Assembly (NCBI RefSeq): GCF_017916255.1
Contig: NZ_CP072827.1
Coordinates: 5,047,501-5,111,500, forward strand
Length of the DNA: 64,000 nucleotides
Source: Streptomyces mobaraensis NBRC 13819 = DSM 40847
GTDB lineage: Bacteria > Actinomycetota > Actinomycetes > Streptomycetales > Streptomycetaceae
Direction: 5' to 3'
The notes under the pieces are model-generated. The model did not search any database, had not been told where the DNA came from, and saw only the letters and a list, made by a program, of their open reading frames with translations. A program made the translations under genes and the position numbers. Positions 17,301-27,999 of the stretch are shown here, piece by piece; positions within the stretch are counted from its first letter, which is position 1, and every line of letters starts with the position of its first letter.

Positions 17301-17375
17301 GCCCAACACCCCCACGCCCTCTCGGCCCGCCAACGCTCCCGGCCGTACTGGGACTTCGAGCCGTACCTGGGATAA
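14355..17375 (+). CDS. fxsT: FxSxx-COOH system TPR protein (FxsT-like): TIR-like, NB-ARC and TPR
   Basis: 1006 residues from ATG. Residues 1-140 are TIR-like (HFTIVFAGFYRPWATWI, ILLVLSDWFFELGPRREDEWNEAL). Next comes an NB-ARC/STAND NTPase with Walker A GMSGIGKT (210-217), a Walker-B-like WLIIFDGWDD and HVLITSRNRLWDR. From about residue 570 to the end are kinesin-light-chain-like TPRs (LGPDDYTTLLAQHNLGVGL, LGANHPQTLRARHNLLLC). This is the architecture of STAND sensors used in bacterial immunity and signalling. In Streptomyces such genes are annotated with FxSxx-COOH peptide systems. Here no FxsB radical SAM gene is present in the window. The 3' end is partly duplicated at 18234-18465. Confidence 0.8.
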   Translation: MNTQRYQVGAGAQDRVGEHFTIVFAGFYRPWATWIQHRLESHGHRTTLHRWDPPREVPLEAALGDLLLARGRILLVLSDWFFELGPRREDEWNEALRGIVADNVDRFAAVNLTNRALLPATAVLEPADLWGVGAPEAERRLLARLQLPEGPPRRPLPAGPGARYPNDPPAVWGDVPRRNRRFTGRDDLLNQVQEQLMDADRGTAVCVLVGMSGIGKTQMAAEYAHRFSSDYDVVWWVNSDTRGTQRERFGELAPELQLDVGSEPGERIRALREALRRGEPYKNWLIIFDGWDDTDLVDEILPWGQGHVLITSRNRLWDRYGATVDVPGFQRHESTGYLMRRAPRLTAEQADAVASELGDVPIALVQAAAWLGESDMEVADYLRMVRDGDGVGLADHGEYEGIPTSMITSWSILINRLRETQPHAVELLTLCTSFGAGRIPIGLIRVMPPAQLPDSLGWLVSDLPSWTRALDTLVNYSVFTRESRDLRTTQAHEPGPEQESVHMHRLVHDIVARLTSPEERQLHRRIVRRMIAAADPGNPQDSRLWPRYAELLPHLEPSGALGSHDYRVQETVLNLLRYCMHSGEFRTGVELAEQIRTQWSEMFPPEHPRMVELTTQQGNILRAHGLFRAAYELDRECLERLRALPDTDAGSLMTATSCLAADQRFLGQYTEALQMQREVLNTALELLGPDDYTTLLAQHNLGVGLRLLGRYSEAYDIDLETLRARENQLRARHAATLVSGIACARDLRLMGRYGDALARQELGMRLHIQVLGANHPQTLRARHNLLLCQRRAGSPQDLTGAMAGLLEQMEQVHGRRHYATMGLVVDFGNYAREHGDIRQARELIEEGESGFRTLLGPAHPISTGMLSNTGLVLQAAGERAEALTMFESAYAGLAASLGPDHPWVLGCALNAAAGRNFTGRLESAADLSRDTLRRARTALGQDHPFTLSCEVALAADLRALREHEEAEKVEEDALQRLARTLGAQHPHALSARQRSRPYWDFEPYLG

Positions 17376-17419
17376 GAGGTGCCGACCGGGAGGCGGTTCC
17401 CACTGAGACGGGTCGGCCG

Positions 17420-17620
17420 CTACCGGCGGGGTGTGAGGCTCACCGTGATGTCGCATTCGAGGGCGGCGGCCAGGCGTTGGAGAACCGGAAGGGTCGGTAT
17501 CGCCTTGCCGGACTCGACGCGCGAGACGAATGCCTGTCCTGTGCCCGCGCGGGTGGCGAGCTCGGCCTGGGAAAGGCCGAGCTCGATCCTCCGGGAGCGG
17601 ACGAGGGCCGCGGTGTTCAC
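17420..17620 (-). CDS. Small XRE-family HTH regulator
   Basis: 66 residues, little more than a Cro/CI-type helix-turn-helix (LVRSRRIELGLSQAELATR, then FVSRVESGKAIPTLPVLQRL). The GTG start overlaps the stop of the upstream Uma2 gene by four bases (GTGA), so the pair is coupled. An autoregulatory role through the palindrome at 18215-18230 is likely. The small regulator-nuclease pairing resembles toxin-antitoxin or restriction-controller modules, but toxicity is not shown. Confidence 0.8.
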   Translation of the reverse strand: MNTAALVRSRRIELGLSQAELATRAGTGQAFVSRVESGKAIPTLPVLQRLAAALECDITVSLTPRR

Positions 17621-18201
17621 TGCGGCGCCGCGTTGTAGCGCGGCAGTTCACCGGTGTCGATGACCCAGTCGCTGATGGTGATCTTGTCGCCGAAGGTGTA
17701 AGGAACCCTGGCGCTGTACTCCGGGACGCCGTTCTTCGATGTGATGGCCCAGTAGTGGACGCACGTGCCGTCACGAGGGTCGACGATCAGATAGTGCGGG
17801 ATGCCGAGCCGGGGGTAGTGGCGCACCTTGCTCTCGTAGTCGTTCTCCGGGTTGGAGGGCGAGACGATCTCGACGGCTGCCAGCAGGGCCTCGGGGTCGA
17901 TGGCGTCGTCCGTGTCCATGGCGGCTTCGGGAAGGACGAGGACGTCGGGACGGCGCAGCTGGCCGAGGTCGGCCGCCTCGATGTCGCCCGAGGTGGTGGC
18001 GACGATCCCGGGAGGCAGCTGCGGCTGGAGTTGGCGTTCGATGCGCAGGGCGGCGAGGCCATGACGTCCTGCGGGACTCATCATCATGATGATCTGGCCG
18101 TCGCTGATCTCGACATGTGGGCTCAGGGGCGCCGGCGGCGTGAGGTGTTCGGCCAGTGAGCGCAGCTGGCGGTAGATCTCTCGTCGCGTCGCAGCCGTCA
18201 T
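17617..18201 (-). CDS. Uma2-family putative endonuclease (DUF820, PD-(D/E)XK)
   Basis: 194 residues from ATG, with AAGGTGAGG upstream. It has the family layout: an N-terminal helix, HVEISDGQIIMMMSPAGRHG, the conserved QLRRPDVLVLPEA strand, the core VEIVSPSNPENDYESKVRHY (Glu and Lys of the nuclease-like site), and GIPHYLIVDPRDG. Uma2 proteins are abundant in Streptomyces and predicted to be nucleases, though activity is rarely shown. It forms an operon with the XRE gene and lies between fxsT and a decayed copy of the fxsT tail, so it looks like a mobile cassette. Confidence 0.85.
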   Translation of the reverse strand: MTAATRREIYRQLRSLAEHLTPPAPLSPHVEISDGQIIMMMSPAGRHGLAALRIERQLQPQLPPGIVATTSGDIEAADLGQLRRPDVLVLPEAAMDTDDAIDPEALLAAVEIVSPSNPENDYESKVRHYPRLGIPHYLIVDPRDGTCVHYWAITSKNGVPEYSARVPYTFGDKITISDWVIDTGELPRYNAAPQ

Positions 18202-18214
18202 GACCTCACCTTAC

Positions 18215-18230
18215 ATGACGAAATCGTCAT
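18215..18230. promoter_or_regulatory. Palindromic operator of the uma2-xre operon
   Basis: ATGACGA, a 2-base AA spacer, then TCGTCAT: a perfect 7-base inverted repeat. It is centred about 20 bases before the uma2 ATG, beside an AT-rich CTTATAT element on the minus strand that could be the -10. The position suits repression by the co-encoded XRE protein. Binding is inferred. Confidence 0.55.
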
Positions 18231-18233
18231 ATA

Positions 18234-18465
18234 AGGGGTGAACGAGCGGGCCGAGGCCCTCGTCGTGTTCGAGTCCGCCCGCGCGGGCCTGGCTGCCTCC
18301 CTCGGCCCCGGCCACCCCTGGTCGGCCACCCCTGGTCCTCGGCCGCGCCGCCAACGCCGCCGCCGGCCGCGACTTCACCGGCCGCCTGGGAGGCGCCGCC
18401 CCCGCGCCCTCTCGGTCAGCCAACGCTCCCGGCCGTACCGGGACTTCGAGCCGTATCGGGGGTAG
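18234..18465 (+). pseudogene. Decayed partial copy of the fxsT 3' end
   Basis: The first part matches fxsT from about 16981 to 17130, with scattered substitutions (GCCGAGGCCCTC, TTCGAGTCCGCC, GGCCTGG.TGCCTCCCTCGG). A 14-base tandem duplication of GGCCACCCCTGGTC breaks the frame, about 190 bases are then missing, and the last part matches 17320-17375 (CAACGCTCCCGGCCGTAC, GACTTCGAGCCGTA) up to a TAG stop. There is no start codon or ribosome site. It shows that the fxsT tail was duplicated and that xre-uma2 now lies between the copies. Confidence 0.8.
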
Positions 18466-18604
18466 CGGCGCCTCGGGTGGTTCAAGTAGCCCCTGTGGCA
18501 AGGCCGTTACCGGCGGTGCCCCGCGAACGCTCGCGGTGACGACTCACAAGTCCGTGGTGAGAGGACGCACCTCTCGGACGTGAGTCGGGTCAAGGAGCGG
18601 CGCA

Positions 18605-19456
18605 TTGGGTACGGAACGTCAGTGGGTGCGCGAAGAGTCGGGGACATCCCGGGCGACCGGGCGAGCGGCCACCCGGAAGAGTGCCATCGTGCTCGCCGCG
18701 GTGCTCCTGGCGGGCACGGGGGCAGTCCACGCGTCCGACGGTGAACCGGGGGACCGCGGCACGCACTGGAAGGTGCCCCGCCTCGTGGTGATGCCGCTGG
18801 GTGATTCGATCACCTATGGCGTCGGCAGCTCGGACGGCTCCGGGTACCGGGGCACACTGCGGAACCGGCTCGCCAAGCATGCCGGAACGCTGGATTTCGT
18901 CGGCTCGGAGCGGAGCGGCCGGCTTCCCGACCCCGATAACGAAGGCCATCCGGGGTGGCAGATCGACGACATCTCGACCAACATCGGCACCTGGCTGCCG
19001 GCGGCCAAGCCCAACGTCGTCCTCCTGCACATAGGGACGAACGACCTGGCCTACGACTACGGCTACGGCGTGGACGACGCCCCCGGCCGGTTGGGCGAGC
19101 TCATCGACAGGATCACATCGGCCGCCCCCGACATGACCGTGCTGGTCTCCACACTCGTTCCGGCCGGGGACCCCCGTACACGGAAACGCATCGACGCCTT
19201 CAACGCCGCGGTGCCGACCGTGGTGGCGGAACGCCGGCGCAGAGGATTCCACATCGGCCACGTGGACATGGGCAGGCTCACGAAGCAGGACCTCATCGAC
19301 AGGCTCCATCCGAACGACGATGGATTCGCCAAGATGAGCGACGTCTTCTACGACGGAATCGCCCGGGCCGCCGTCGCCGGATGGATCCGGCAGCAGGTGG
19401 GTGTCAAACCGGCTCCGACGCCCAAGGTGTCCCCCGACAACCGACGGGAGCGCTGA
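18605..19456 (+). CDS. Secreted SGNH/GDSL-type esterase
   Basis: 283 residues from TTG, with AAGGAG eight bases upstream. A signal peptide or anchor lies at about residues 22-44 (SAIVLAAVLLAGTGAVHASDG). Catalytic blocks are MPLGDSITYG (Ser68), a glycine in block II, HIGTNDLAYD, and the Asp-His pair in DRLHPNDDGF (D232, H235). It should hydrolyse ester or acetyl groups on extracellular lipids, glycans or antibiotics. Its stop is one base before the start of an acyltransferase-3 gene, so the two probably act on the same surface molecule, one adding and one removing acyl groups. Confidence 0.85.
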   Translation: MGTERQWVREESGTSRATGRAATRKSAIVLAAVLLAGTGAVHASDGEPGDRGTHWKVPRLVVMPLGDSITYGVGSSDGSGYRGTLRNRLAKHAGTLDFVGSERSGRLPDPDNEGHPGWQIDDISTNIGTWLPAAKPNVVLLHIGTNDLAYDYGYGVDDAPGRLGELIDRITSAAPDMTVLVSTLVPAGDPRTRKRIDAFNAAVPTVVAERRRRGFHIGHVDMGRLTKQDLIDRLHPNDDGFAKMSDVFYDGIARAAVAGWIRQQVGVKPAPTPKVSPDNRRER

Positions 19457-19457
19457 C

Positions 19458-20645
19458 ATGAGCTCCCCGGCCCCCGGCACCCTCGACCACGGACCGGCCG
19501 AAAGCCGGCGAACCAAAGCACGCAGGCTGTACGCCCTGGACGGACTGCGGCTGATCGCGGCCCTGATGGTGGCCGCCTTCCACCTCATGGCCTACAACGG
19601 CCCGGGCTGGACCTACCCTGTGCAGATCGTCTTCCCCGACGCCCACGCCGTCGCGTACTACGGATGGACGGGGGTCCAGCTCTTCTTCCTCATCAGCGGT
19701 TTCGTCATCTGCATGAGCTGCTGGGGGAAGAGCGTGGGGGAATTCGCCGTATCCCGGGTGACGCGCCTCTATCCCGCGTACTGGTTCGCCGTCATCGCCG
19801 CCGCCTCGGCCCTGTGGCTTTTTCCCGGTGTGCGGGACGCCCCCACGCTCAGCGGTCTGGCGGTCAATCTCACCATGTTCCAGGACCCGTTGGGAGTGGA
19901 CCGGGTGGACAGCGTCTACTGGTCCCTGTGGGCCGAGATGCGGTTCTACCTGCTGTTCGCGCTCGTCGCCTGGCGTGGGCTGACGTACCGGCGGCTCGTC
20001 GCCTTCTGCCTGGGGTGGGCCACCGCCGGAATGCTCGCCACCAAAGTCGACAACGGTCTTTTCCGGGCCGTCGTCATGCCGGAACACTGCTGGTACTTCA
20101 TCGCCGGCATCGCCCTCTACCTGATCCACCGGTTCAAGCCGAACGTGCTGTTGTGGGGCATCGTCGCGGGCTGTTTCCTGCTAGGCCAGCATTTCCTGAT
20201 CGCCGCCCACGCCTCGAACGAGCGCTACGCCGGGGTGAAAGCGCCCCTCTGGCCCGCCACGCTCCTGCTCGCGGCCGCCTTCCTCGCGATGGCGGCGGTG
20301 GCCGTCGGAATGACCGACCGCATCACCTGGCGCCGACTGCCCGTCCTCGGCGCCCTGACGTACCCCTTCTACCTGCTCCACGAGGACATCGGGTGGATCT
20401 TCATCCGGCACATGGAACACCGCATGAATCCCTATGCCGTTCTGGCGGTTCTGTTCTCGGCGGCCCTCGTCGCCTCCTGGCTGGTACACCGCTGGATCGA
20501 ACGACCTCTGGGACGCCGCCTGCGGCGGGCCCTGAACAAGGGATTCGAGGAAATGCGTTTCTACAGTCAGCCCCTGCCTTCCTTGGAAAGCCCTTCCCTC
20601 GACGGCCCGGTGAAGGGATCCGGCGAATCATCCATTCCCCACTGA
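19458..20645 (+). CDS. Acyltransferase 3 family membrane protein (OafA/YrhL-like)
   Basis: 395 residues. The N-terminus has the family start ALDGLRLIAALMVAAFHLM, with the conserved His, followed by about nine hydrophobic helices. VQLFFLISGFVI and the RVTRLYPAYW motif are clear. The last helix is followed by RWIERPLGRRLRRAL and a hydrophilic tail. Such enzymes transfer acetyl or other acyl groups from the cytoplasm to sugars or lipids at the membrane. It is coupled to the SGNH gene (1-base gap). Some acyltransferases have these two domains fused, which supports a shared substrate. Confidence 0.88.
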   Translation: MSSPAPGTLDHGPAESRRTKARRLYALDGLRLIAALMVAAFHLMAYNGPGWTYPVQIVFPDAHAVAYYGWTGVQLFFLISGFVICMSCWGKSVGEFAVSRVTRLYPAYWFAVIAAASALWLFPGVRDAPTLSGLAVNLTMFQDPLGVDRVDSVYWSLWAEMRFYLLFALVAWRGLTYRRLVAFCLGWATAGMLATKVDNGLFRAVVMPEHCWYFIAGIALYLIHRFKPNVLLWGIVAGCFLLGQHFLIAAHASNERYAGVKAPLWPATLLLAAAFLAMAAVAVGMTDRITWRRLPVLGALTYPFYLLHEDIGWIFIRHMEHRMNPYAVLAVLFSAALVASWLVHRWIERPLGRRLRRALNKGFEEMRFYSQPLPSLESPSLDGPVKGSGESSIPH

Positions 20646-20691
20646 CGCGGTTAGCCTTCCGGTGCCGACGATCACCGGAAGGAATCCGCAC

Positions 20692-21903
20692 ATGACCGCT
20701 CACCCACCGCCCTTGACCGTCGAGGCGGACACCGACGCGGGCCTGTGGACGCTGTCCGTACCCGGCGACGGCCTTGGCCTCCCCGGCATCGCCGGCGACG
20801 CCGTGTACGTACCGGTGGGGGAGGACCAACTGGCCGCCGTCGACGCCCGCACCGGCCGGATCCGCTGGTGCGCCGGGGGAATCACCGAGCCGGACGCCGC
20901 GGGGGCGGTGCGCGCGGGCAGGGCGGTCGTCGTCCCGACGGCACGGGAACACAGCCGCAGCGGATTCACCGCCCTGGACGCGGCGACGGGCGAGGTCCTG
21001 TGGAAGCGCCGCAAGAGCGGACTCAACCGGCCGGCCGCCGCCGGCTCGGCCGTCGTGCTGTGGAACGACTCCGAGGACGACCGGAGCACGATCACCGGTG
21101 TCGACGGGGCGACCGGCGAGACGCTGTGGGAGGACGAGTACGACCGGATCTACAGTCTGCTCGTCCGTGGTGACCTGGTGGTCCTGGACACCGCCTCACA
21201 CCGTGCCCTGGACGCCCGTACCGGTAAGGAGATCTGGCATGGAGGCGGCGCCGGCACCCTGCTCGCCGAGAACGGGCCGAGCGATGCCGCGGTCTTCCAC
21301 GCGTGGCACCGCTTCGGGAGTCTGACCCGGCACGCGACCCGTACGGGTGAGGAACTGGGAAGAGTCTCGTTCCCCCCACGGGTGCTGAAGCCCTCCCCGT
21401 ACGTCGACCCCGTCCTGGTCGGCGGGGGCCGCGCCCTCTTCTCCGAGAGCTTCGGCCGCCGGGTCCGGGTGTACGCCTACGGAACCGAGCGGGCCGCGTG
21501 GCCCGTGGCCGACCTCAAGCTGGGGCTCCGGCGGTTCTCCACCTTCCGCGGCCCGGCGGTCTGCGTCGACGACTGGGCCTACGTGGTCACCTGGCGGGAT
21601 CGCCTGTACGGGGCCGACGTCACCGGACGGCGCGGCCTGCGCAGGCTCGCGACGACCGCCCCGGACGGCACGGTCCTGAAGGAGCCGAAGGAGATCACCG
21701 CGGGCCCCCGGCACGTCTTCGTCTCCGGCGACGGCACCGTCGCCGGGCTCCGCGAAGGCCACGTCCTGTGGGTCGCCGCCACCAACCGATGGAGCCACCG
21801 CATCGTCCCCCTCGGCCCCGACCGCGTCCTGTTCCCGTCCACCGACGGACGACACAGCCACCTGCACTGCGCCGACGCGGAGACCGGCCGCCGGATCGGC
21901 TGA
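20692..21903 (+). CDS. PQQ-like beta-propeller repeat protein
   Basis: 403 residues from ATG with GGAAGGA upstream. At least five repeats of a PQQ-type blade carry the signature DARTG.IRW, DAATGEVLWKRR, DGATGETLWEDE, DARTGKEIWHGG. There is no signal peptide or membrane segment, so it is probably a cytoplasmic scaffold or sensor rather than a quinoprotein enzyme. An N-terminal WTLSVPGDGLGLPG strand closes the propeller. It is single-standing, preceded by a 46-base gap after the acyltransferase, and ends at a strong bidirectional terminator. Confidence 0.8.
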   Translation: MTAHPPPLTVEADTDAGLWTLSVPGDGLGLPGIAGDAVYVPVGEDQLAAVDARTGRIRWCAGGITEPDAAGAVRAGRAVVVPTAREHSRSGFTALDAATGEVLWKRRKSGLNRPAAAGSAVVLWNDSEDDRSTITGVDGATGETLWEDEYDRIYSLLVRGDLVVLDTASHRALDARTGKEIWHGGGAGTLLAENGPSDAAVFHAWHRFGSLTRHATRTGEELGRVSFPPRVLKPSPYVDPVLVGGGRALFSESFGRRVRVYAYGTERAAWPVADLKLGLRRFSTFRGPAVCVDDWAYVVTWRDRLYGADVTGRRGLRRLATTAPDGTVLKEPKEITAGPRHVFVSGDGTVAGLREGHVLWVAATNRWSHRIVPLGPDRVLFPSTDGRHSHLHCADAETGRRIG

Positions 21904-21956
21904 GCCCGGGAACGGGCCGGGGCCCGTACCGCCGATGCGGTACGGGCCCCGGGCTC
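21902..21956. terminator. Bidirectional terminator between the propeller gene and kgd
   Basis: A perfect 14-base stem (GGGGCCCGTACCGC at 21919-21932, complement at 21937-21950) closes a CGAT loop. An outer GAGCCCG/CGGGCTC pair extends it. It lies between two convergent genes and probably serves both. Confidence 0.85.
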
Positions 21957-21977
21957 GTAGCGGGTCGCCAGCCGGGC

Positions 21978-25805
<3,828 letters not shown>

Positions 25806-26066
25806 GGCGGCAACCGCCCTCTTCCGCTTCCTAAGGTGGTGGACAGCGGGAATAAAGGCTACGCCTGTCCGCTGCCCTGATGCAGGCCACCGGGGCCAGT
25901 CGTCGCGCAAGTCACACTCGGCCCCGTGTTTCAGGGCATGACTTGGCGGGAAACACCCGAGGTTTCGCACTCCCCGACTGTTTCCGACCCCTCCGTGGGT
26001 ACGCGGAATGGTGCCCCACATCCGGATGAACGTGTGCTTCCGCCTTCGACCCTACGTCAACTCGGA

Positions 26067-27155
26067 TCACGAGGCTCGTCCTGGAAGAGTGACCCGGATC
26101 CGGCAGCCCCGGGGGGATTCGGCCACGCCGATGCTGCCGCCGTGCAGATCGACCGCCCAGCGGGCGATGGCGAGCCCCAGCCCCGTCCCCCCGTCGCTGC
26201 CCGGCCCGTGCTGCCCGGAGCCGCCCCGGTTGAACCGCTCGAAGACCCGGTGCCGCTCGGCCGGCGGGATGCCCGGACCCTCGTCCAGCACCTCCAGGTC
26301 CAGCGACTGCGGCCCCTCGCCGCGCCGCGCCCGGACCGTCACCCGGCCGTGCGGGGGGCTGTGCCGGACGGCGTTCTCCACCAGGTTGGCGACCACCTGG
26401 TGCAGCCGCTCCGCGTCCGCGTGCGCGGTCAGGTCGGGCGGCGAGACGTCCAGGTGCAGGTGGACGTCCTTGCGGGCGGCCCGGGGCGCGGCGCCGGTGC
26501 CGCAGGCGATGCTGGTCTCCTTCAGCACCTGCGCCAGGTAGGGCCAGACCTCGAAGCCGCGCGCGTGCAGCGGTACGACACCGTTGTCGAGCCGGGACAG
26601 GTCGAGTAACTGCTCCACCAGCCGCCCCAGCCGTTCGGTCTGCTGGAGGGCGGTCCGCATGGTCTCGGGATCGGCGGCCGAGACGCCGTCCACCACGTTC
26701 TCCAGCACCGCCCGCAGCCCGGCGATCGGCGTGCGCAGCTCGTGCGAGACGTTGGCGACCAGCTCCTTGCGGTGGGTGTCCACCGCCTCCAGGTCGGCCG
26801 CCATCCGGTTGAAGGCGTGCGCCAGGTCGCCGAACTCGTCCCGCCGCCCGTCCCGCACCCGGCGGGTGTAGTCACCGTGCGCCATCGCCCGGGTGACCTC
26901 GGTCATCTCGTCCAGCGGCGCGGTCAGCCCGTGCGCCACGAACTGGGTGATCAGCAGCGAGGCGATGATCGAGAAGACGGTGATGATCCGCAGCCCGGTC
27001 GCCGACCGGAACGCGACGAACACCAGGAACGTCGTGATCACCACCGACCCGACCACCAGCCACCCGAGCGCGGCCTTGACCGACCGGTAGGGATCCAGCG
27101 GGCGCAGCGCCTCCCAGGCACGGCCCAGCAGGCTCGGCCGCGGACAGACCGTCAT
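26067..27155 (-). CDS. HAMP-containing sensor histidine kinase
   Basis: 362 residues. Two hydrophobic helices (about 30-50 and 56-76) with almost no extracytoplasmic loop precede a HAMP domain (GLTAPLDEMTEVTRAMAHGDY). The H-box follows, with phospho-acceptor H138 (LVANVSHELRTPI), then the N-box (VVANLVENAVRHSPP), G1 (DEGPGIPP) and G2 (GGTGLGLAIARW). It probably senses a membrane or cytoplasmic signal, given the short loop. It follows its response regulator by 16 bases and is followed by kgd after 261 bases. Confidence 0.92.
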   Translation of the reverse strand: MTVCPRPSLLGRAWEALRPLDPYRSVKAALGWLVVGSVVITTFLVFVAFRSATGLRIITVFSIIASLLITQFVAHGLTAPLDEMTEVTRAMAHGDYTRRVRDGRRDEFGDLAHAFNRMAADLEAVDTHRKELVANVSHELRTPIAGLRAVLENVVDGVSAADPETMRTALQQTERLGRLVEQLLDLSRLDNGVVPLHARGFEVWPYLAQVLKETSIACGTGAAPRAARKDVHLHLDVSPPDLTAHADAERLHQVVANLVENAVRHSPPHGRVTVRARRGEGPQSLDLEVLDEGPGIPPAERHRVFERFNRGGSGQHGPGSDGGTGLGLAIARWAVDLHGGSIGVAESPRGCRIRVTLPGRAS

Positions 27156-27171
27156 CTCGCGTCCGTTCCCC

Positions 27172-27909
27172 TCACGCGGCCGGGGTCTCCAGCGCGTACC
27201 CCACCCCGTGCACCGTCCGGATGCGCTCCGCGCCGATCTTCCGGCGCAGGGCCTTGATGTGGCTGTCGACGGTCCGGGTGCCGGAGGCGTCCGCCCAGTC
27301 CCACACCTCGGCCAGCAGCTGCTCCCGGGAGAGGACGGCGCGCGGGGTGTTCGCCAGGCAGACCAGCAGGTCGAACTCGGTCGGCGTCAGGTGGACGTCC
27401 GCGCCGCGCACCCGCACCCGGCGCTGCGCGTGGTCGATCTCCAGCTCGCCCAGCCGCAGGATCCCGCTGCGCGGGGTGTGCGCGGCGAGCGTCGCCCGCT
27501 CCACCCGGCGCAGCAGGACGTGCACCCGCGCCGCCAGCTCGCGCATGGAGAACGGCTTGGTCATGTAGTCGTCCGCGCCGACGCCCAGCCCGACCAGCAT
27601 GTCCGTCTCGTCGTCGCGCGCGGTGAGCATCAGCACCGGCACCGGGCGGCGGGCCTGGACCCGCCGGCACACCTCCAGGCCGTCGTAGCCCGGCAGCATC
27701 ACGTCCAGCACCAGCAGGTCCGGCTGCCACGCCTCGGTGGTGTCCACGGCCGCGGGCCCGTCGCCCGCGATCCGCACCTGGAACCCCTCGGCCCGCAGCC
27801 GTGCCGCGATGGCGTCGGCGATGGTCCGGTCGTCCTCGACGATCAGTACCCGCCGCTGCGCCCCGGCGGAGGCTGCGGCGCCGCTCGGGCCCGTGTGTGT
27901 CTGCTCCAT
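27172..27909 (-). CDS. OmpR/PhoB-family response regulator
   Basis: 245 residues from ATG. The receiver domain contains the acidic pair EDD near residue 25, phospho-acceptor D69 (LLVLDVMLPGYDG), T97 and K119 (DDYMTKPFSMREL). The DNA-binding domain is a winged helix (VHLTPTEFDLLVCLANTPRAV, then SGTRTVDSHIKALRRKIG and the wing VHGVGYAL). It is transcribed just ahead of its cognate kinase. The signal and targets are not visible in the sequence. Confidence 0.92.
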   Translation of the reverse strand: MEQTHTGPSGAAASAGAQRRVLIVEDDRTIADAIAARLRAEGFQVRIAGDGPAAVDTTEAWQPDLLVLDVMLPGYDGLEVCRRVQARRPVPVLMLTARDDETDMLVGLGVGADDYMTKPFSMRELAARVHVLLRRVERATLAAHTPRSGILRLGELEIDHAQRRVRVRGADVHLTPTEFDLLVCLANTPRAVLSREQLLAEVWDWADASGTRTVDSHIKALRRKIGAERIRTVHGVGYALETPAA

Positions 27910-27999
27910 GTGCCCCGCCCCTAGCCGTCGTCCCCAGCGTCTTCCGGTGCCGGTCCTCCCACTGTGGCAAGCAGGGTACGGGCAGGTGGCGGGGGACGG

